Below are positions 1-11,787 of a stretch of 64,000 nt of DNA, one piece after another. The stretch's first letter is position 1. Every line of letters starts with the position of its first letter. The stretch comes from Stictocephala bisonia (taxonomy: Eukaryota > Arthropoda > Insecta > Hemiptera > Membracidae). The DNA lies in the NCBI GenBank assembly GCA_035578905.1, contig JAQJVL010002599.1, positions 26,284 through 90,283 on the forward strand, given 5' to 3'. The position numbers and the translations under genes are program-made. The notes beneath the pieces were generated by a model that had not been told where the DNA came from, searched no databases, and worked only from the letters and a program-made list of their open reading frames with translations.

Positions 1-1221
1 AAACAATATTACAACCTTCTAAATTATTGGAGTTTATTACTTAATTTAAAATATTAATTTCACCAAGGTTTATTATAGTTTTAGTATACTATTATATTTA
101 ATTTATACTGTATAATTATATTTTGCTGTTTCTTTTTTTCAATCCTAAGCTTAAAATATACGTGAAGAATGTATACTATGCATCTTATAATTTAGTAATT
201 GTTTTACATATTTCAGTCTGGTACATTTTTCAGTCAGTACATTTTTTACAGATTTTTTTACTAGTGTACCTTTGGCTTACAAAATATTTATATGAAAGTT
301 TGTCAATACTAAGATATTGATTGACTGTTTTGAATAATTGATGAGCTTTCACTTTAAAAAGTAATATATATATGACATGCAACTATTTATCAAGGAAAAT
401 AGCAGGTTAGAAATTGTTTTTTTTAATTTTCCTCTAAACATATTTTACTTCATAATTTAGGTAAATAACCATAGAGCCAGCCAGATATTTCATAACATTT
501 GTTAAGTCGTCTATTTCTTAAATCCCGAGGGAATGACAAAGACGTCAGGATTACGCCAATTAGTCTTTTTAGGGATATTCAATTAAAGTTAGAGGAAGTA
601 TGAAAAGTACATGTCTTGTTGTTCTTAAGTAACATTAAAGAATATGTTGATATCAATAATACCGTTTATTCGGCTTTTAAAAGCAATTGTTATCATTTTA
701 AACTTGACTATGGTTTGAAAAATATTCGTCTTTGTTTCAACCTCATAACTTTTTGAGAAGAATAAAATGTATTGTAATACATACTAAGTAAGCTAGTTAA
801 AAATTTAAGATTGATTAACACAAACCAAATATCTAAAATATAGCAACATTTGTGGTAATTACTTAAGAAGCTAATACATTAGGTACATGAAAAGAGACTC
901 TAAACATTCTATTCATGGATAATGTTCAATTACTTATTTTAAACACATAGCAATATTTAAAAACATATAAAGAATATGTTGTTAAATATACAAATGCAAG
1001 TAAACACTTAATTAAGTTGAGAAATATGATATATCATTGTGTCTAGTATAGTTGACTAACACACATAAGGAACAATGATTAATGGGAAGTAATATCTACA
1101 TTATTGTATTTATTAACATAACCGAAAGAGTTTGAAGAATCATAAGACGTTAAACCTCATATGATTAATTCTGTTAAAATATTATATTAGTATTTAACAT
1201 AGTTATATTAATATAATATAC
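1..1221. other. AT-rich non-coding stretch, nothing recognised
   Basis: Very AT-rich DNA with frequent stops in every frame. The only open stretch is a short hydrophobic low-complexity frame near 123-320 that looks like chance. I see no tRNA, no repeat unit shared with the rest of the window and no splice-framed exon. Confidence 0.6.
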
Positions 1222-1243
1222 ATATATATATATATATATATAT
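1222..1243. repeat. (TA)n microsatellite at the 3' end of the LINE
   Basis: A near-perfect TA dinucleotide run followed by ATT trinucleotides. It abuts the 3' end of the minus-strand LINE fragment, and a longer TA run abuts the LINE's 5' end at 2353. Confidence 0.9.
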
Positions 1244-2350
1244 TATTATTATTTGTGTTATGCCCTTGAAGAGCGCATTTAGACTAAACTTCATGTCCCT
1301 TTTCTTGCTGTCTTTTCTTTCCGTACTGCCCAAACGTCCCTCATTCGTGCACTGTGTTTTTGTTTTCTTTCTTCGGTCCACTTTACACACTCTCTCTCCT
1401 TCCTTTTCTCTGTCTTCTTGTTCGCCCAGTATTCCTTCATCCTCTGGCTATGTTCTTGTCGTCTCTGTTCAGTCCATTGTGTTTTTTTGCTGTGCGGTGC
1501 CTCTTGTAGTATGTTTTTCTTGATCAGATTCCTCAGAAGTGTTCTATTTTGTGTTGTTTCCTGTGTGATGTTAAGTTGTCCCATATCGCTTTTTACCTCG
1601 TTCATCCATTTGTTGTCTTTCCTTGTGCTAACCCAGTCGAAAATCTGTCTTGTTAACCTATGTGGTTCCATTCTGCTAAGGTGTCCGTAGAACTGTAGTC
1701 TTCGTTTCCTGATTTTGTCTGTTATTTTCTCTGTGTGTTCGTATAATTCTTTAGCTGGTCTTTTTATCCATACTCCGTCTTTTTGTGTGGCCCCAAATAT
1801 TTTCCTAAGTATCTTCCGTTCAGTCTTCTCTATTTGTTTGATTCCTGTCTGGCCTTGTATTATTGTGGTTTCTGCTGCGTACAGTGCTTCCGGGAGTACC
1901 ACTGTGTCGTAGTGTCGAAGTTTGGCTTTTTGTGAAATAGCTTTTTTATTGTAGTGGCTCCATGTTAATTTGTAGGCCCTCTCCAGTTTCATTCTTCTCT
2001 CTTCATTCGAGACCTTATTCCTTCCTGTTATCTGTAGTGTTTCTCCTAAGTATTTAAAGTTGTTTGTTCTGTGTATTGTTCCGTATTTTGTGTGTAATGT
2101 TGGGATCTTAAGGTTGCTCATGAACTGGGTTTTCTCGTAAGAGATCTGTAGTCCAGTCTTGGCTGCAATTTTGTGTAGCTCCTCTATAGCTCTTATTGTG
2201 TCACTTTCTTGCACTGTTACGATAGCTAGGTCGTCTGCGAACGCTAAGCACTTTACTCTTACTTTTCCCAACAATACTCCTTTCTGTGTTTTCTCCCATT
2301 CCTTCACTATCTTGTCTAATACTATGTTAAACAGCATTGGTGAGATGCCG

Positions 2351-2352
<2 letters not shown>
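1244..2352 (-). mobile_element. 5'-truncated RTE-like non-LTR retrotransposon
   Basis: This is the 3' half of a LINE on the minus strand. It begins abruptly at 2352, inside the reverse-transcriptase motif that precedes the palm (residues DGISP before the first Met), and ends about 50 bp after the stop codon with a short AT-rich 3' UTR. Both ends run into TA microsatellites. 5' truncation is usual for LINEs and reflects incomplete target-primed reverse transcription. The unbroken reading frame argues for a fairly recent insertion. The TA flanks could be the duplicated target or could have grown from the element's own 3' tail. Confidence 0.85.
1291..2352 (-). CDS. Reverse transcriptase C-terminal half, RTE-like LINE (partial, open)
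   Basis: The encoded protein would copy element RNA into DNA at a nicked target. From the first Met (2337) it is 348 residues. The catalytic FADD box lies near residues 33-36, followed by the thumb region with a KYLG motif near residue 95 and an ALYAAET segment near 155. A long connection region holds RKRRLQFYGHLSRM, a signature widespread in arthropod RTE-type proteins. The N-terminal endonuclease and fingers are absent. The C-terminus is basic and carries two copies of a WTE-R-HS-RM-W motif about 37 residues apart, a layout recalling NUMOD3-type DNA-binding repeats. No stops or frameshifts are seen. The clade is judged by resemblance only; a related RTE or Proto2-like lineage is possible. 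Confidence 0.85.
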
Positions 2353-2398
<46 letters not shown>

Positions 2399-2426
2399 GT
2401 ATGTATATGTATATGTATATATATTA
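2353..2426. repeat. (TA)n then TATG-type microsatellite
   Basis: About 40 bp of pure TA dinucleotide, then TATG/TATATG variants. It lies exactly at the 5' truncation point of the LINE on the minus strand. Confidence 0.92.
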
Positions 2427-5290
2427 AATTAATATAAAATTTAATATAATTATATTATAATATTAAGATATTCTTAGTCTTATAACATGTGTACAAAACT
2501 ATATATATCAAATGGTTATAAAACATCTGCAGCCATGTTTTGTAACATTTCAAAATATTTAAGAAAATGTCTTGCCAATGCATTTACACATTTAATTTGT
2601 ATACGATGATTGTTTAAGGAAACAAGAAGTTGTGTACAGGTCTACGGCTTTGTTCTCCAGTCGTATATTCTATTTAAATAGAGAAACAATTTATCACTAA
2701 AGAAATAGGTCAACTAAATAAAAGAAATAAGTATGAAGTTTACAATTGTAATACACTTTCAATTGAATGTCTCTTAAATTTTAGGCCCGATTTTATTTGT
2801 ATTATTAACATATGTGGGTGTACTGTATCCATCTACTATAACAATAATAATTTAAAATTATTAAAAAAAGAGTTAACCTATCTTTAACCGTTATTATAAT
2901 TTAAAACGATAAGGCTCAAACAAAAAGGAGAATTTCACAACAAAGTATTAAACAGGGTGGAGTTTACGCAGTACCTTAACAAACTCGTTAAAATTATTCT
3001 ACTCCAATTTACTTGGTGAGAAAAGGAAACCTGGTACATTAAAGTATGTTTTACATGAACAAGAATCTGGCAAAGTAAACACTTTGTAAAGCTGTTTTAA
3101 GGGAAATTTCGACCAGGTAGTTTACCAAAGTGTAACTTCTTTTACATAACAACGTGTAATCAAAGGGGAGCTCACTTTGTCGTGGGACATATTTACAAAT
3201 AGGGTTTTATGGATAGTCGTTTGGTTTTTAATTTTCACGAGGTTTCTAATTCAGTGTAATTTTACGGTGACAGTCTCCGAACCCCAAAACATCACCTGGT
3301 TTTTTCCCCTATATGATCTTTTATAATAGAATTCCCTCGAAGGTCAAATGATCCGATAAAACGAGCTTCCTCTCCTTTCTAAAATTATCTCTCATCCAAA
3401 AATAATATTTTAAATGAACCAAATTTCTTAATGGGTGAGACAAAAATTTTGCCTGTACTGTTTATATATCGTACTTGTCTTTAATATTGATTGCGTTGTA
3501 CATTTTATACGCATGAACATTAAATGATATGGTTATTTAGTTCCAAATTTACTGTATTCAAATCTACTGTATTTAGTAAAAAGCTTTTGCTATTTACTAA
3601 TAGTAAATAAGCAATCAGATGTCGTTTTTGCATCCTATTATCCTAGCCATTAGTCACTTCAGCGTGTGCTGTGAAGATAAATATAGGTTGAGGAGATCCG
3701 ATGGCAGCTGTAAAGACGGAATAAGAACCAATTTTATAGGATTTGGATTGACGGTTCCTATACGAGTGAAGTCTTATTGTTTTTATATTCGATTATACAG
3801 CGTAGAAGTGTTAGTATTATCTAGAGATAGTTAACTTCATAAACTCACACGAAGAATTAAATTAACTATTTTCCAGATGTTATTTTGTATCTATGTGTAT
3901 AAATAACACATGCATGTATTTTAGGACAGTTGTATTATACTAAGTTTATGTTATTAAATAAAAGGAACCAACAACTGAGTAAACAAGTTTAACATTTCAT
4001 CACGATGTCCCTCAGTGTTCAATCACAAGCCCCTTTACATATCAAATTCTTCCGCTAAATATCTGAACGTTCACATTGTTTTAATTGCTCAACATATTAA
4101 AATCTCTTTACACTCAAATGATAGTTAATTTACACTTAGGTATTCTGATGTACTTCAATAGAAATGTCTTAACTATAAACCATTAAATATAATATTTAAA
4201 TACTGGAAAATTACAAATTTACCATAAAGATCTTAGTAAAAAAGAATAACTTTATGTATACTTAATGTAAACTAATATGATAATTATTTATCAATAAATA
4301 TAAAGGGCGTGTTATTTAAATATGTATGTACATGGACGATCATATGGTTCTATATGGCTAATGGTCTTGTTATGCTTAGTGCGAGTAGGACAGCCATTTT
4401 AACGTTGATGCAGACATAGCTTTGATTTATATTCCATTTCCTGTTTCCTTGTATCCTTGGGAAATATCCGGTTAAAGAAATAAAGACCTGTTTTTTTAAT
4501 CACTACACATTTAACGCAATGTATTTATGTTATTAATACTATGTAAGTAATTATTTTATTACATCCATGTTACATGTACCTTATATATAATTTAGGGTTT
4601 TGTCAATTTTTCCACTACAATACAACAGTGGACTTTATAAAATTTCAAAGTGTATTTACAGTTAAAGTTGTATATAATCATTGAGAATAACGTTGGGTAC
4701 ACTGTTTGTATGATAAATACTATACAAATTCCAAAGCATTACAAACGTGAAACTCATGACGTCACTCTTGCGAGTTAGTAACATTCTGGTTGATAGAGTT
4801 TGCTAATAAAGGAACTGTTTTAATTGTATGTGTAATTAACAGTATAATGACACATAAAAAACCTTGCAAATAACAATATGCTATATATGAAACCATTAAC
4901 AAAAATTATAATAATTTTACTGTTACATTTGACTAGTAAAATGTCTGAGAGAGAACAATATTTCTTGTTATATGAAGGGCTGATAGTAAAATGTTGATGG
5001 CGTAAGTGGTAAACACGTGTTTTATGATAATGGGGTGATGGTTTTGACACGAGAAATGTGCACGGACGTTTTATTACAATAAATTTACCTTGATGTTTCT
5101 TGGTTACTTTATTTATTGATTTTATTTATTTATTTATTAAGGTAACAGTAAAATCTTATATACTGTATATTTTGAAGATTGGGCAACCCTGTGAAACAGT
5201 ACTTTGTCTAGTAGATATTTTAAAGGACAATAAATGCACTCACTACACATTTCTCTCTGCTTTATATAGGTAATTGTCGGTATATATAGA
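2427..5290. other. Unannotated AT-rich stretch
   Basis: No gene recognised. The segment from about 3000 to 3400 is somewhat less AT-rich than its surroundings but has stops in all frames. A short frame at 3619-3834 contains a peroxidase-like peptide and is treated under findings, because it is too weak to annotate as an exon. Confidence 0.5.
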
Positions 5291-5291
5291 A

Positions 5292-5577
5292 TTGGTCGGT
5301 AGTGTAGTTGGTTAAATCCCAGCTTCAAGTGCTAAAGGTTCTCAGTTCGATCCCAATCAGAGTCATAATACATTTGAGAAGGATCAGCTGATAACAACTG
5401 GCTGTTCATTTGTCATTGGGCTATTAATTAATGACACTATCTAGGGAATAGTCGGCCTTAGTTTGTAACAATGACTACGTTCGCTCATCTACACTCATCA
5501 CACTCATTCGAAATCCATATTCGCCCATATCTTGACGATCGGCGTCTTATGAATAAATAAATAAAATAAAATAAAAA
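5292..5577 (+). mobile_element. tRNA-derived SINE, head type A
   Basis: The 5' part looks like a tRNA gene. A box A-like TAGTGTAGTTGG lies at about 5300-5311 and a box B-like AGTTCGATCCC at about 5344-5354, the internal promoter of RNA polymerase III. A unique body follows, then a conserved tail (about 5440-5550) with the words GACGATCGGCGTC, ending in AAATAAAT repeats. A second head A copy lies at 17786. The same tail also follows a different head at 44284. It would have been mobilised by a LINE's reverse transcriptase. It has no coding capacity. Confidence 0.82.
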
Positions 5578-5680
5578 AATAACTTTTACTGTAAAATTTC
5601 CTATTATATAAAACATTGTAATTAAATATTTGATAAAATAACATTTTGGGGCTTATTATGTATACAATGAACACTAATAC

Positions 5681-6045
5681 GTGGTGCAGTACTGTACACG
5701 TGGAAGGCATTTTGTAGAGATTGTAGGTGATAGGTTCTAAACATGGTCTTCTGAACACCTACATGACGAATACTCAATGGTTTCCATTGATTAGACAATC
5801 CTATGGATGTCTGGGGTGTCTGTGAAGGGTTGTTATTCAGGGCAAATGTGTTGTGCAGGTTTGGGATCTTAGTGTCTGGCTTGTAAACTGGCTAAAAATC
5901 AAACTTTCGGTTTCCACGTAAATCTGTAGGTCCCTTAGTTTCCCTGGCTATTGGGCTGCTAATAAATGGTTCTTGCTGAGCTCAGTTAGTAACCAGACAA
6001 CACAGGCCATCCCCACTCATCCTACACCTAAGTAATCATTAATAA
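5681..6045 (+). mobile_element. tRNA-derived SINE, head type B, CCACTCATCC-type tail
   Basis: The head begins GTGGTGCAGTACTGTA and matches the heads of the copies at 26890-27360 and 36356-36680 (both reversed) and 44284. The body keeps shared words such as ATTGTAGGTGATAGGTTC and TGGCTATTGGGCTGCTAAT. Unlike the 44284 copy, its 3' end passes from AGTTAGTAACCAGAC into CCCCACTCATCC, the variant tail also found at 7125-7430. Decayed, and non-coding. Confidence 0.7.
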
Positions 6046-7124
6046 GCCTTAGAATACACACAAGCTGTATTAAAATCTCAAACATGAATAAAAAAATGTT
6101 TTAAAAAGTTTATCTGGATGTAGTTAAAAAATCATTAATTTGCAAGGAAGTAATTTTTTTAATAATACATTTAATATATATTTAATGGTAAATACCTATT
6201 TCAAGTTATACAAAAGTTCGTCTACACTAAATTAAACAAGTTCTCTATTCAACTAAATTGTACCCATCCAAAACACAACTCTGAGATTGGATTAAACCTA
6301 CACAATAAAGGGATAATCTTGACTTGGAAACCACTTTGAAATTGATCAAAGGAAATGTCGTTTGTACATTACTTACCTCTTTGTAAAGTAGTTGGGAGAA
6401 CATCTAACTATCTCGAGAATTTCATTTTCTACAAGTACACCTTGTAAAAAACCCCTCATCTTTTTTGATTATGTTCCACATGATATTCAGCCAATTCTTA
6501 ACACTTTGAATATAAAAAAACTTCACAAAAATATAACAATTAATTATTCATGAATATTAATATTGGGAAAAATATCTATTAAAACCTGTTGTAAACCGAT
6601 AGTCCAAATAACAATGGCAGTTAAGCAATTAAGATTTTAAGCCAGTTTGCTGCTAAATATAAACAAACGAGTAAGCCTGTACTATTTATAAAACAATCTT
6701 AATTACTTACATAAAAATAAGTAGCAGATGATTTATACGTTTTAAAATATTTAAAAAATCTGTAAGATGAGTTTAATTTCTCTTTATTAATCAACAAACA
6801 TACCTTAAGCGTCGCTTCAAATCCAAGTATTGTGGCATCACACCACTTTGTTGTTGTAAATTCATAAATAATTTGTAAAATGCTTTAAATAGTTTTACAA
6901 ATGAATGACATATTAGATACCACTTTTTATTGATTGCATTATATGATTTAAATTATTTTACGAGTCTTGTTAAATTTTCTCTATAAAGAATATAAGATTA
7001 AATATTTAAAATAGTTACAAATTTTACATTTTAAAAAGTATATAATATTGTTACTCTATATGAGACAAGGGAACGGGTATATTGATTAAAATGTTATACT
7101 ATATTACCACAACACTATAACCAG
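6046..7124. other. AT-rich stretch, nothing recognised
   Basis: Stops occur in all frames. No tRNA-like boxes and no similarity to the repeats elsewhere in the window were noticed. Confidence 0.55.
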
Positions 7125-7130
7125 ACATTC

Positions 7131-7430
7131 CAGGGCTAGCGTGATCTAGTGGGTGGTTGGTAAGATCACAATTACTCGGGTGGGAGGTATACGTAAAAAG
7201 CTGAAGGTCCCTTATTTGCCCTATCTAACGGGCTATTAATATATGGTCCTTCTGAGCCTACCTCAGTTTGTAACCAGACTACACAGTACCCCAGTAGTCA
7301 CTTCCACCTCCTGGTGGCAGTAATCAACCAGCCTACACATACACGTACAGTAGTGATGATCCACCCACCCACACACTCATATGGCGGTATTGATCCACCC
7401 ACTCACAAAAAAAGACGGTGGTAAGCGAAA
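7131..7430 (+). mobile_element. SINE-like copy with CCACCC/ACGTAC tail
   Basis: The first part contains GTGATCT...AGATCAC, a 7-bp perfect hairpin stem at about 7140-7168. The middle (about 7200-7290) matches the SINE B body words (GGGCTATTAAT, GAGCC, CTCAGTTTGTAACCAGAC). The end, from about 7330, holds two or three units of ACACGTAC-AGTAGTGATGATCCACCCA. These are the same units that form the minisatellite at 26.3-26.8 kb. The tRNA-like head is too decayed to assign. Confidence 0.6.
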
Positions 7431-9211
7431 GATATGATTTTTTTCTTTTTTGGCGTCTAATTTCTTAAACAAGTTTGAGAAGAGCAAGTTATAAGACCCG
7501 TGTCTTGAAATTTCCCAGGTGTATTTTCTTTTATCTTAATAAATGATTTAAATATTTATTAAATAATACAGTTGTGATATCTGTAACCTCTGTATTAATT
7601 AACTAGTAAACTTATTTAGATATAGCTTACACCAAAATTCTATTTCTAGAACATAATAGTAATCCTTGCTAGATTTAACAATATAATAGAAGCAAGTGTA
7701 TTTTCTCTAAATACATTTGATAGATTAAAAGGACAAATAGTTATTTAATTATACACAACTATCATATTTCTAAGAGGAAAATTACTAGAAATATTAAAGG
7801 ATATGGAGTTAAAAACAATAGATAGTAGATAATATTATATAAATGTACGGTATTAAATAACAATGTTCTATTTTTATGAATAAAAAAATACTGAATGTTT
7901 TAAAATAAAGCATATAACTATAAATTAATCATAGTTTTTAATTTTTTACAGTATTATTGTATAATCTTCCATAACATGCACCGTGTGTTCTGTTAAAAAT
8001 TAGCATTTTGATATTTCATACATTAAACGTTTTATTTACGAATAAACGAACATTCAAAATACATGAAGATAAGGTGTGCCTTATTGATACATTTCTAATA
8101 AAAATTTGCTTTAATTAGGCCTTAATTTTTACGTAAGGTTCTTGAAAATGTAACCAAAAATTATAAGTCAAAGTTATTTATTATTATACTGCTGTATCAA
8201 ACTATATACTTAGACATATAAATTTATAAATATAAGCAAAAATATACTTCTATATTTACGCAATGTATTACTATACCGTGAATTATTATGTTGGTATGGG
8301 TGTAATAGTCCTTTTATTATTAAAAAAATAATTAAATGTAAATTATCATTTTTCTTATAATTTGATTACAAATCAAATATATATACTGCTTTAGAGGTAA
8401 AATAATGCATGCAAGGTTTTTTATTTTAACATTTCATTTTATAAAGAACATATTTAACTTTATTGTTTTGTTAAAACCTATTTAATTAATTTTTTTATCT
8501 GTGAGCGCCAACAATGGACCACAGAATGGTTGTTTTACTATTCAGGTCAATCTGAACTTAATCGGTAATCCCACAAAACAACAAATCCTTTTCCAATACG
8601 GCCGAAAAAAGCTGATTAATCTATCCATTTGTCAATTTGAATCTGAGGGGAAAACTGGTAATATATTTAAGTAAACAAATAAAAAAAATACATATATAAA
8701 TGTAACAATTATAAATTATACTTTGAAAATTATTTGTTTTCTGTTTTTTTTGTTTCTTTTTTTTAGTTTGTTGTTTTAAAAAGAAAGAAATAGTATTCAC
8801 AACTAAAACTCGTATGGATTCGTGCTCGTGATAGATTGACTAGTCAGCAAAATTGTGAAGATTTGGCGGAATCGCTATATTGCAATTGTATAACAATGCT
8901 TTTAGTTTCAACAATTTTTATAAAAGTTATTATTGAAAATGTTTAAAATAGTCTTAAGTTGTGTAAAAACAGAATTCATTTTAAAATTATTACTTTATAG
9001 TAGTATTACTTTAATAGTAACAATTATTCTAGTGGTAATTCTCAGAGCATTAATAACACTTAAACCGATAACTCAATGATAATCTATACACTGTCAAAGT
9101 TTTAGAATGTGTTTAATAATAAGTAGAAAGTTAACAACACTCAAAATCATTATGACTTTTAAATTTAATGGCGTAATTTAATCAATAATTATTTAGGCGA
9201 ATTTGCCATAT
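7431..9211. other. AT-rich stretch, nothing recognised
   Basis: Very AT-rich with homopolymer runs and no open frame of note. No recognisable repeat or RNA gene. Confidence 0.55.
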
Positions 9212-9213
9212 TA

Positions 9214-9250
<37 letters not shown>
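9212..9250. repeat. (TA)n microsatellite
   Basis: About 38 bp of TA dinucleotide with one G interruption near its start. It lies about 240 bp before the duplicated unit that begins at 9489. Confidence 0.9.
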
Positions 9251-9253
<3 letters not shown>

Positions 9254-9879
9254 GTATTTTTCCATTTAATAGTTTGTGAAATTATATTGCTGCCTTTTTA
9301 TTAAAAAAATAAAAACATAATATAATCTTAATGACGTAATTCCAGTATATACAGGGGACAATTGAGCTATTTTGCATCCCGAGAGAGTTGAACTAATGTG
9401 TAAATTGCTCACGTGTCGGAATATCAAAGTTAGTTTAAATTTGCAGAGAGGGATTTTCTCAGGTACTAGATTATCAAGTTTAATCGATTTGCATATTCAA
9501 TTATTACTTTGTATGTAAACCAATGTTAATGTTGAACTATGGAACTAAAATTTATGTACTTTTTTAAAAATTTCAGTTATCCATAAGTAGCATTAAATAT
9601 AATGTAATAGAAATTCCCTAGTATGTGATTTTGTATAATAAATCAACCTTAAATATAATTTGTACTATTACCGTACATTAAAGGTATTAATTAAATTTAG
9701 AAAAATAAAAATTAAAGAGTTATGAATTGGGAGTTATACATTATTTATTTAGAGAACAATAAAAGATTTTATGTGGAAGAAAATAATTTTGATCTTTCTG
9801 GTGGATGATTAGTTAAATAAATTTAAAATGAGTTCTGAACACACAAAAATTTACAGAATTTGTGTTATGATTCATGACG

Positions 9880-9965
9880 GAATACCTTCTTCAAAGACAA
9901 AAAATAACCGGTAAGTGATGTGATATTTTCAACAAATCATCTTTCACAACCATCCCTTTTGCATT
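9880..9965. repeat. Internal diverged repeat, first half (copy 1)
   Basis: GAATACCTTC-TTCAAAGACA followed by GATATTTTCAACAAATCATC and then CATCCCTTTT resembles the segment at 11097-11195. The counterparts in copy 2 lie at about 13605-13695 and 14870-14970. The internal duplication is much more diverged than the 3.7-kb tandem duplication and so should be older. Confidence 0.6.
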
Positions 9966-11096
9966 CTTTTGAAGTTAGAGAAATGAAACTGCCCCAACAT
10001 CAGGCACGTTTTTCTTTTAACCACTAAAGGAATCGTTTGAAGTCTTTAAATTGGGAGATTTCTAAAACATTCCTAAGTATTTTATATTTTTTTTTAACAT
10101 TTTAAGGATTGAGAATTTATGTACTTTTTCTTTTTGTTTTAAATCATATATACATATTATACACGGCATTTAATTTTTAAATGTATAATAGTGTGCAAAT
10201 ATCCCCATTTAGGGTGTATTATTAAAATGAAAATTAAAAGAGAAAACTGATTTCAAATGCAGTAAATACGAACTAACAAAAGCGAACATTCAGTCACGTG
10301 GATATTTCCAATATCTGTAAAAATACCTTCACCACTATATAGAACATTCTCCACATTCCATTCAACGCGTGTGGTAAGGTAACGTTTTCTCTTATAGCTT
10401 GTAAAATTACAAATCTTAATATTTCACTACAAAATTAAGGCCCCGACAAGTTAGTTCCTCTTTATAAAATTATAAATGTGTTTCAAATAATTGTCTTATT
10501 TGTTTAAATTCTAAATTTTAATTCGCCAAATTCAAAGAGAATGTTTTATCGGGAAAAAAATCAATCATGAATTCTTTAAAATGTATTATGTAGTCTTTTC
10601 CTACCATGAAAGCTGTTTGGTTTGTTATATACAGTTATCAATGCTATTATAGAGACTATAGCAACAATTAATTTATTTTTTATTCATCCAATGAAATTCT
10701 ATAATTAAAACCTTTACGTAAATTACTAAAATAGTTTTCCTGAATTATTGCACATAGTTGGTTTACATTTTGTTCTATATTTTTCAATGCCACTTGTATA
10801 ATTTCTTACAAGAGCATTCAATACAGTTAAGGATGGTCAAACAATAATGAAATAAATGATTTTTCATTCATTCTTGTAGGTAGAAGTTGTAAATTTATAT
10901 TTTATTGTCAGAACGAGATGTTTTGTGGAACCGCCTTGACGTAAAAGTTTGTTTTAAAACATTTATAAAAATCATAATAAAGGAAAATCATAACTAACAA
11001 CTCAAAAATGTTTAATCGGAAAATATTGAATTAGACAGTTAAATAAGGATATGTTTCAGTGCAAAACACAAGTAAAATAAATATTTTTCATTGACT

Positions 11097-11195
11097 GAAT
11101 ACCTTAGTCAAGGACAGTTTTCTGATACATCAAGAATCATAAAGGAAATTCGATCTTTTCAATAAATCATCTTTCAAAATCATTCCCTTTGAAAA
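11097..11195. repeat. Internal diverged repeat, second half (copy 1)
   Basis: Partner of the segment at 9880-9965. It carries GAATACCTTAGTCAAGGACA and, about 45 bp later, GATCTTTTCAATAAATCATC plus CATTCCCTTTGAAA. The order and spacing of the shared words are kept. Confidence 0.6.
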
Positions 11196-11787
11196 CTTTT
11201 AAAGCTTTTAGGGGGAAATTACGTTTTCCAATGACATTTCTTATTACTTGAAAGAACGTTTCAACTTGACCATTTATAGTATTGTAAATAAACTTAAAAT
11301 AATATATTCTGTTTTAAATATTTTTCAAGATTTCAAAATATACGTTCTTGATAAGTATATTTAATTACACTTTCGAGGTCACTGCCGAAATAATTTATTA
11401 CATATGTATAACATTTGAATCTTAAAATAATTTTTAGAATACTTGATTTATCTATGAATTCAATTTTTATATGTCTTTAGGGTTCCATTCCAGAGTAAAA
11501 ATAAATACCTACGTATTAATGAACAAAATTATTTTTTACACTGTTTTACATATGAAATCGATACTAATTTCGATATACTGATAGTTAGTTGTGAATGAAA
11601 CTATGAGCTTTAATAGTTTTGTAGAGTAGAAATATCTCTGTTTTGGAGGAGTACCCAGTAATTGTAAGTAGTTTGTAATGAGATGTTCTACGTATTTATC
11701 ATGTTTGGTTAGAAATATTTATTAGAGAATAATATTTATAAATTTGAGGTATAAAAATTTTTTCTTTTTGTTTATTTATTTTTTTGA

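Noticed and set aside
1260..2437. Plus-strand ORFs across the RTE-like LINE
   Set aside because: They are antisense shadows of the intact minus-strand reverse-transcriptase frame and show no domain motif.
5292..5365. A functional tRNA gene at the head of the first SINE
   Set aside because: The A and B boxes are present but the acceptor and anticodon stems do not form, and the sequence continues into a repeated SINE body and tail.
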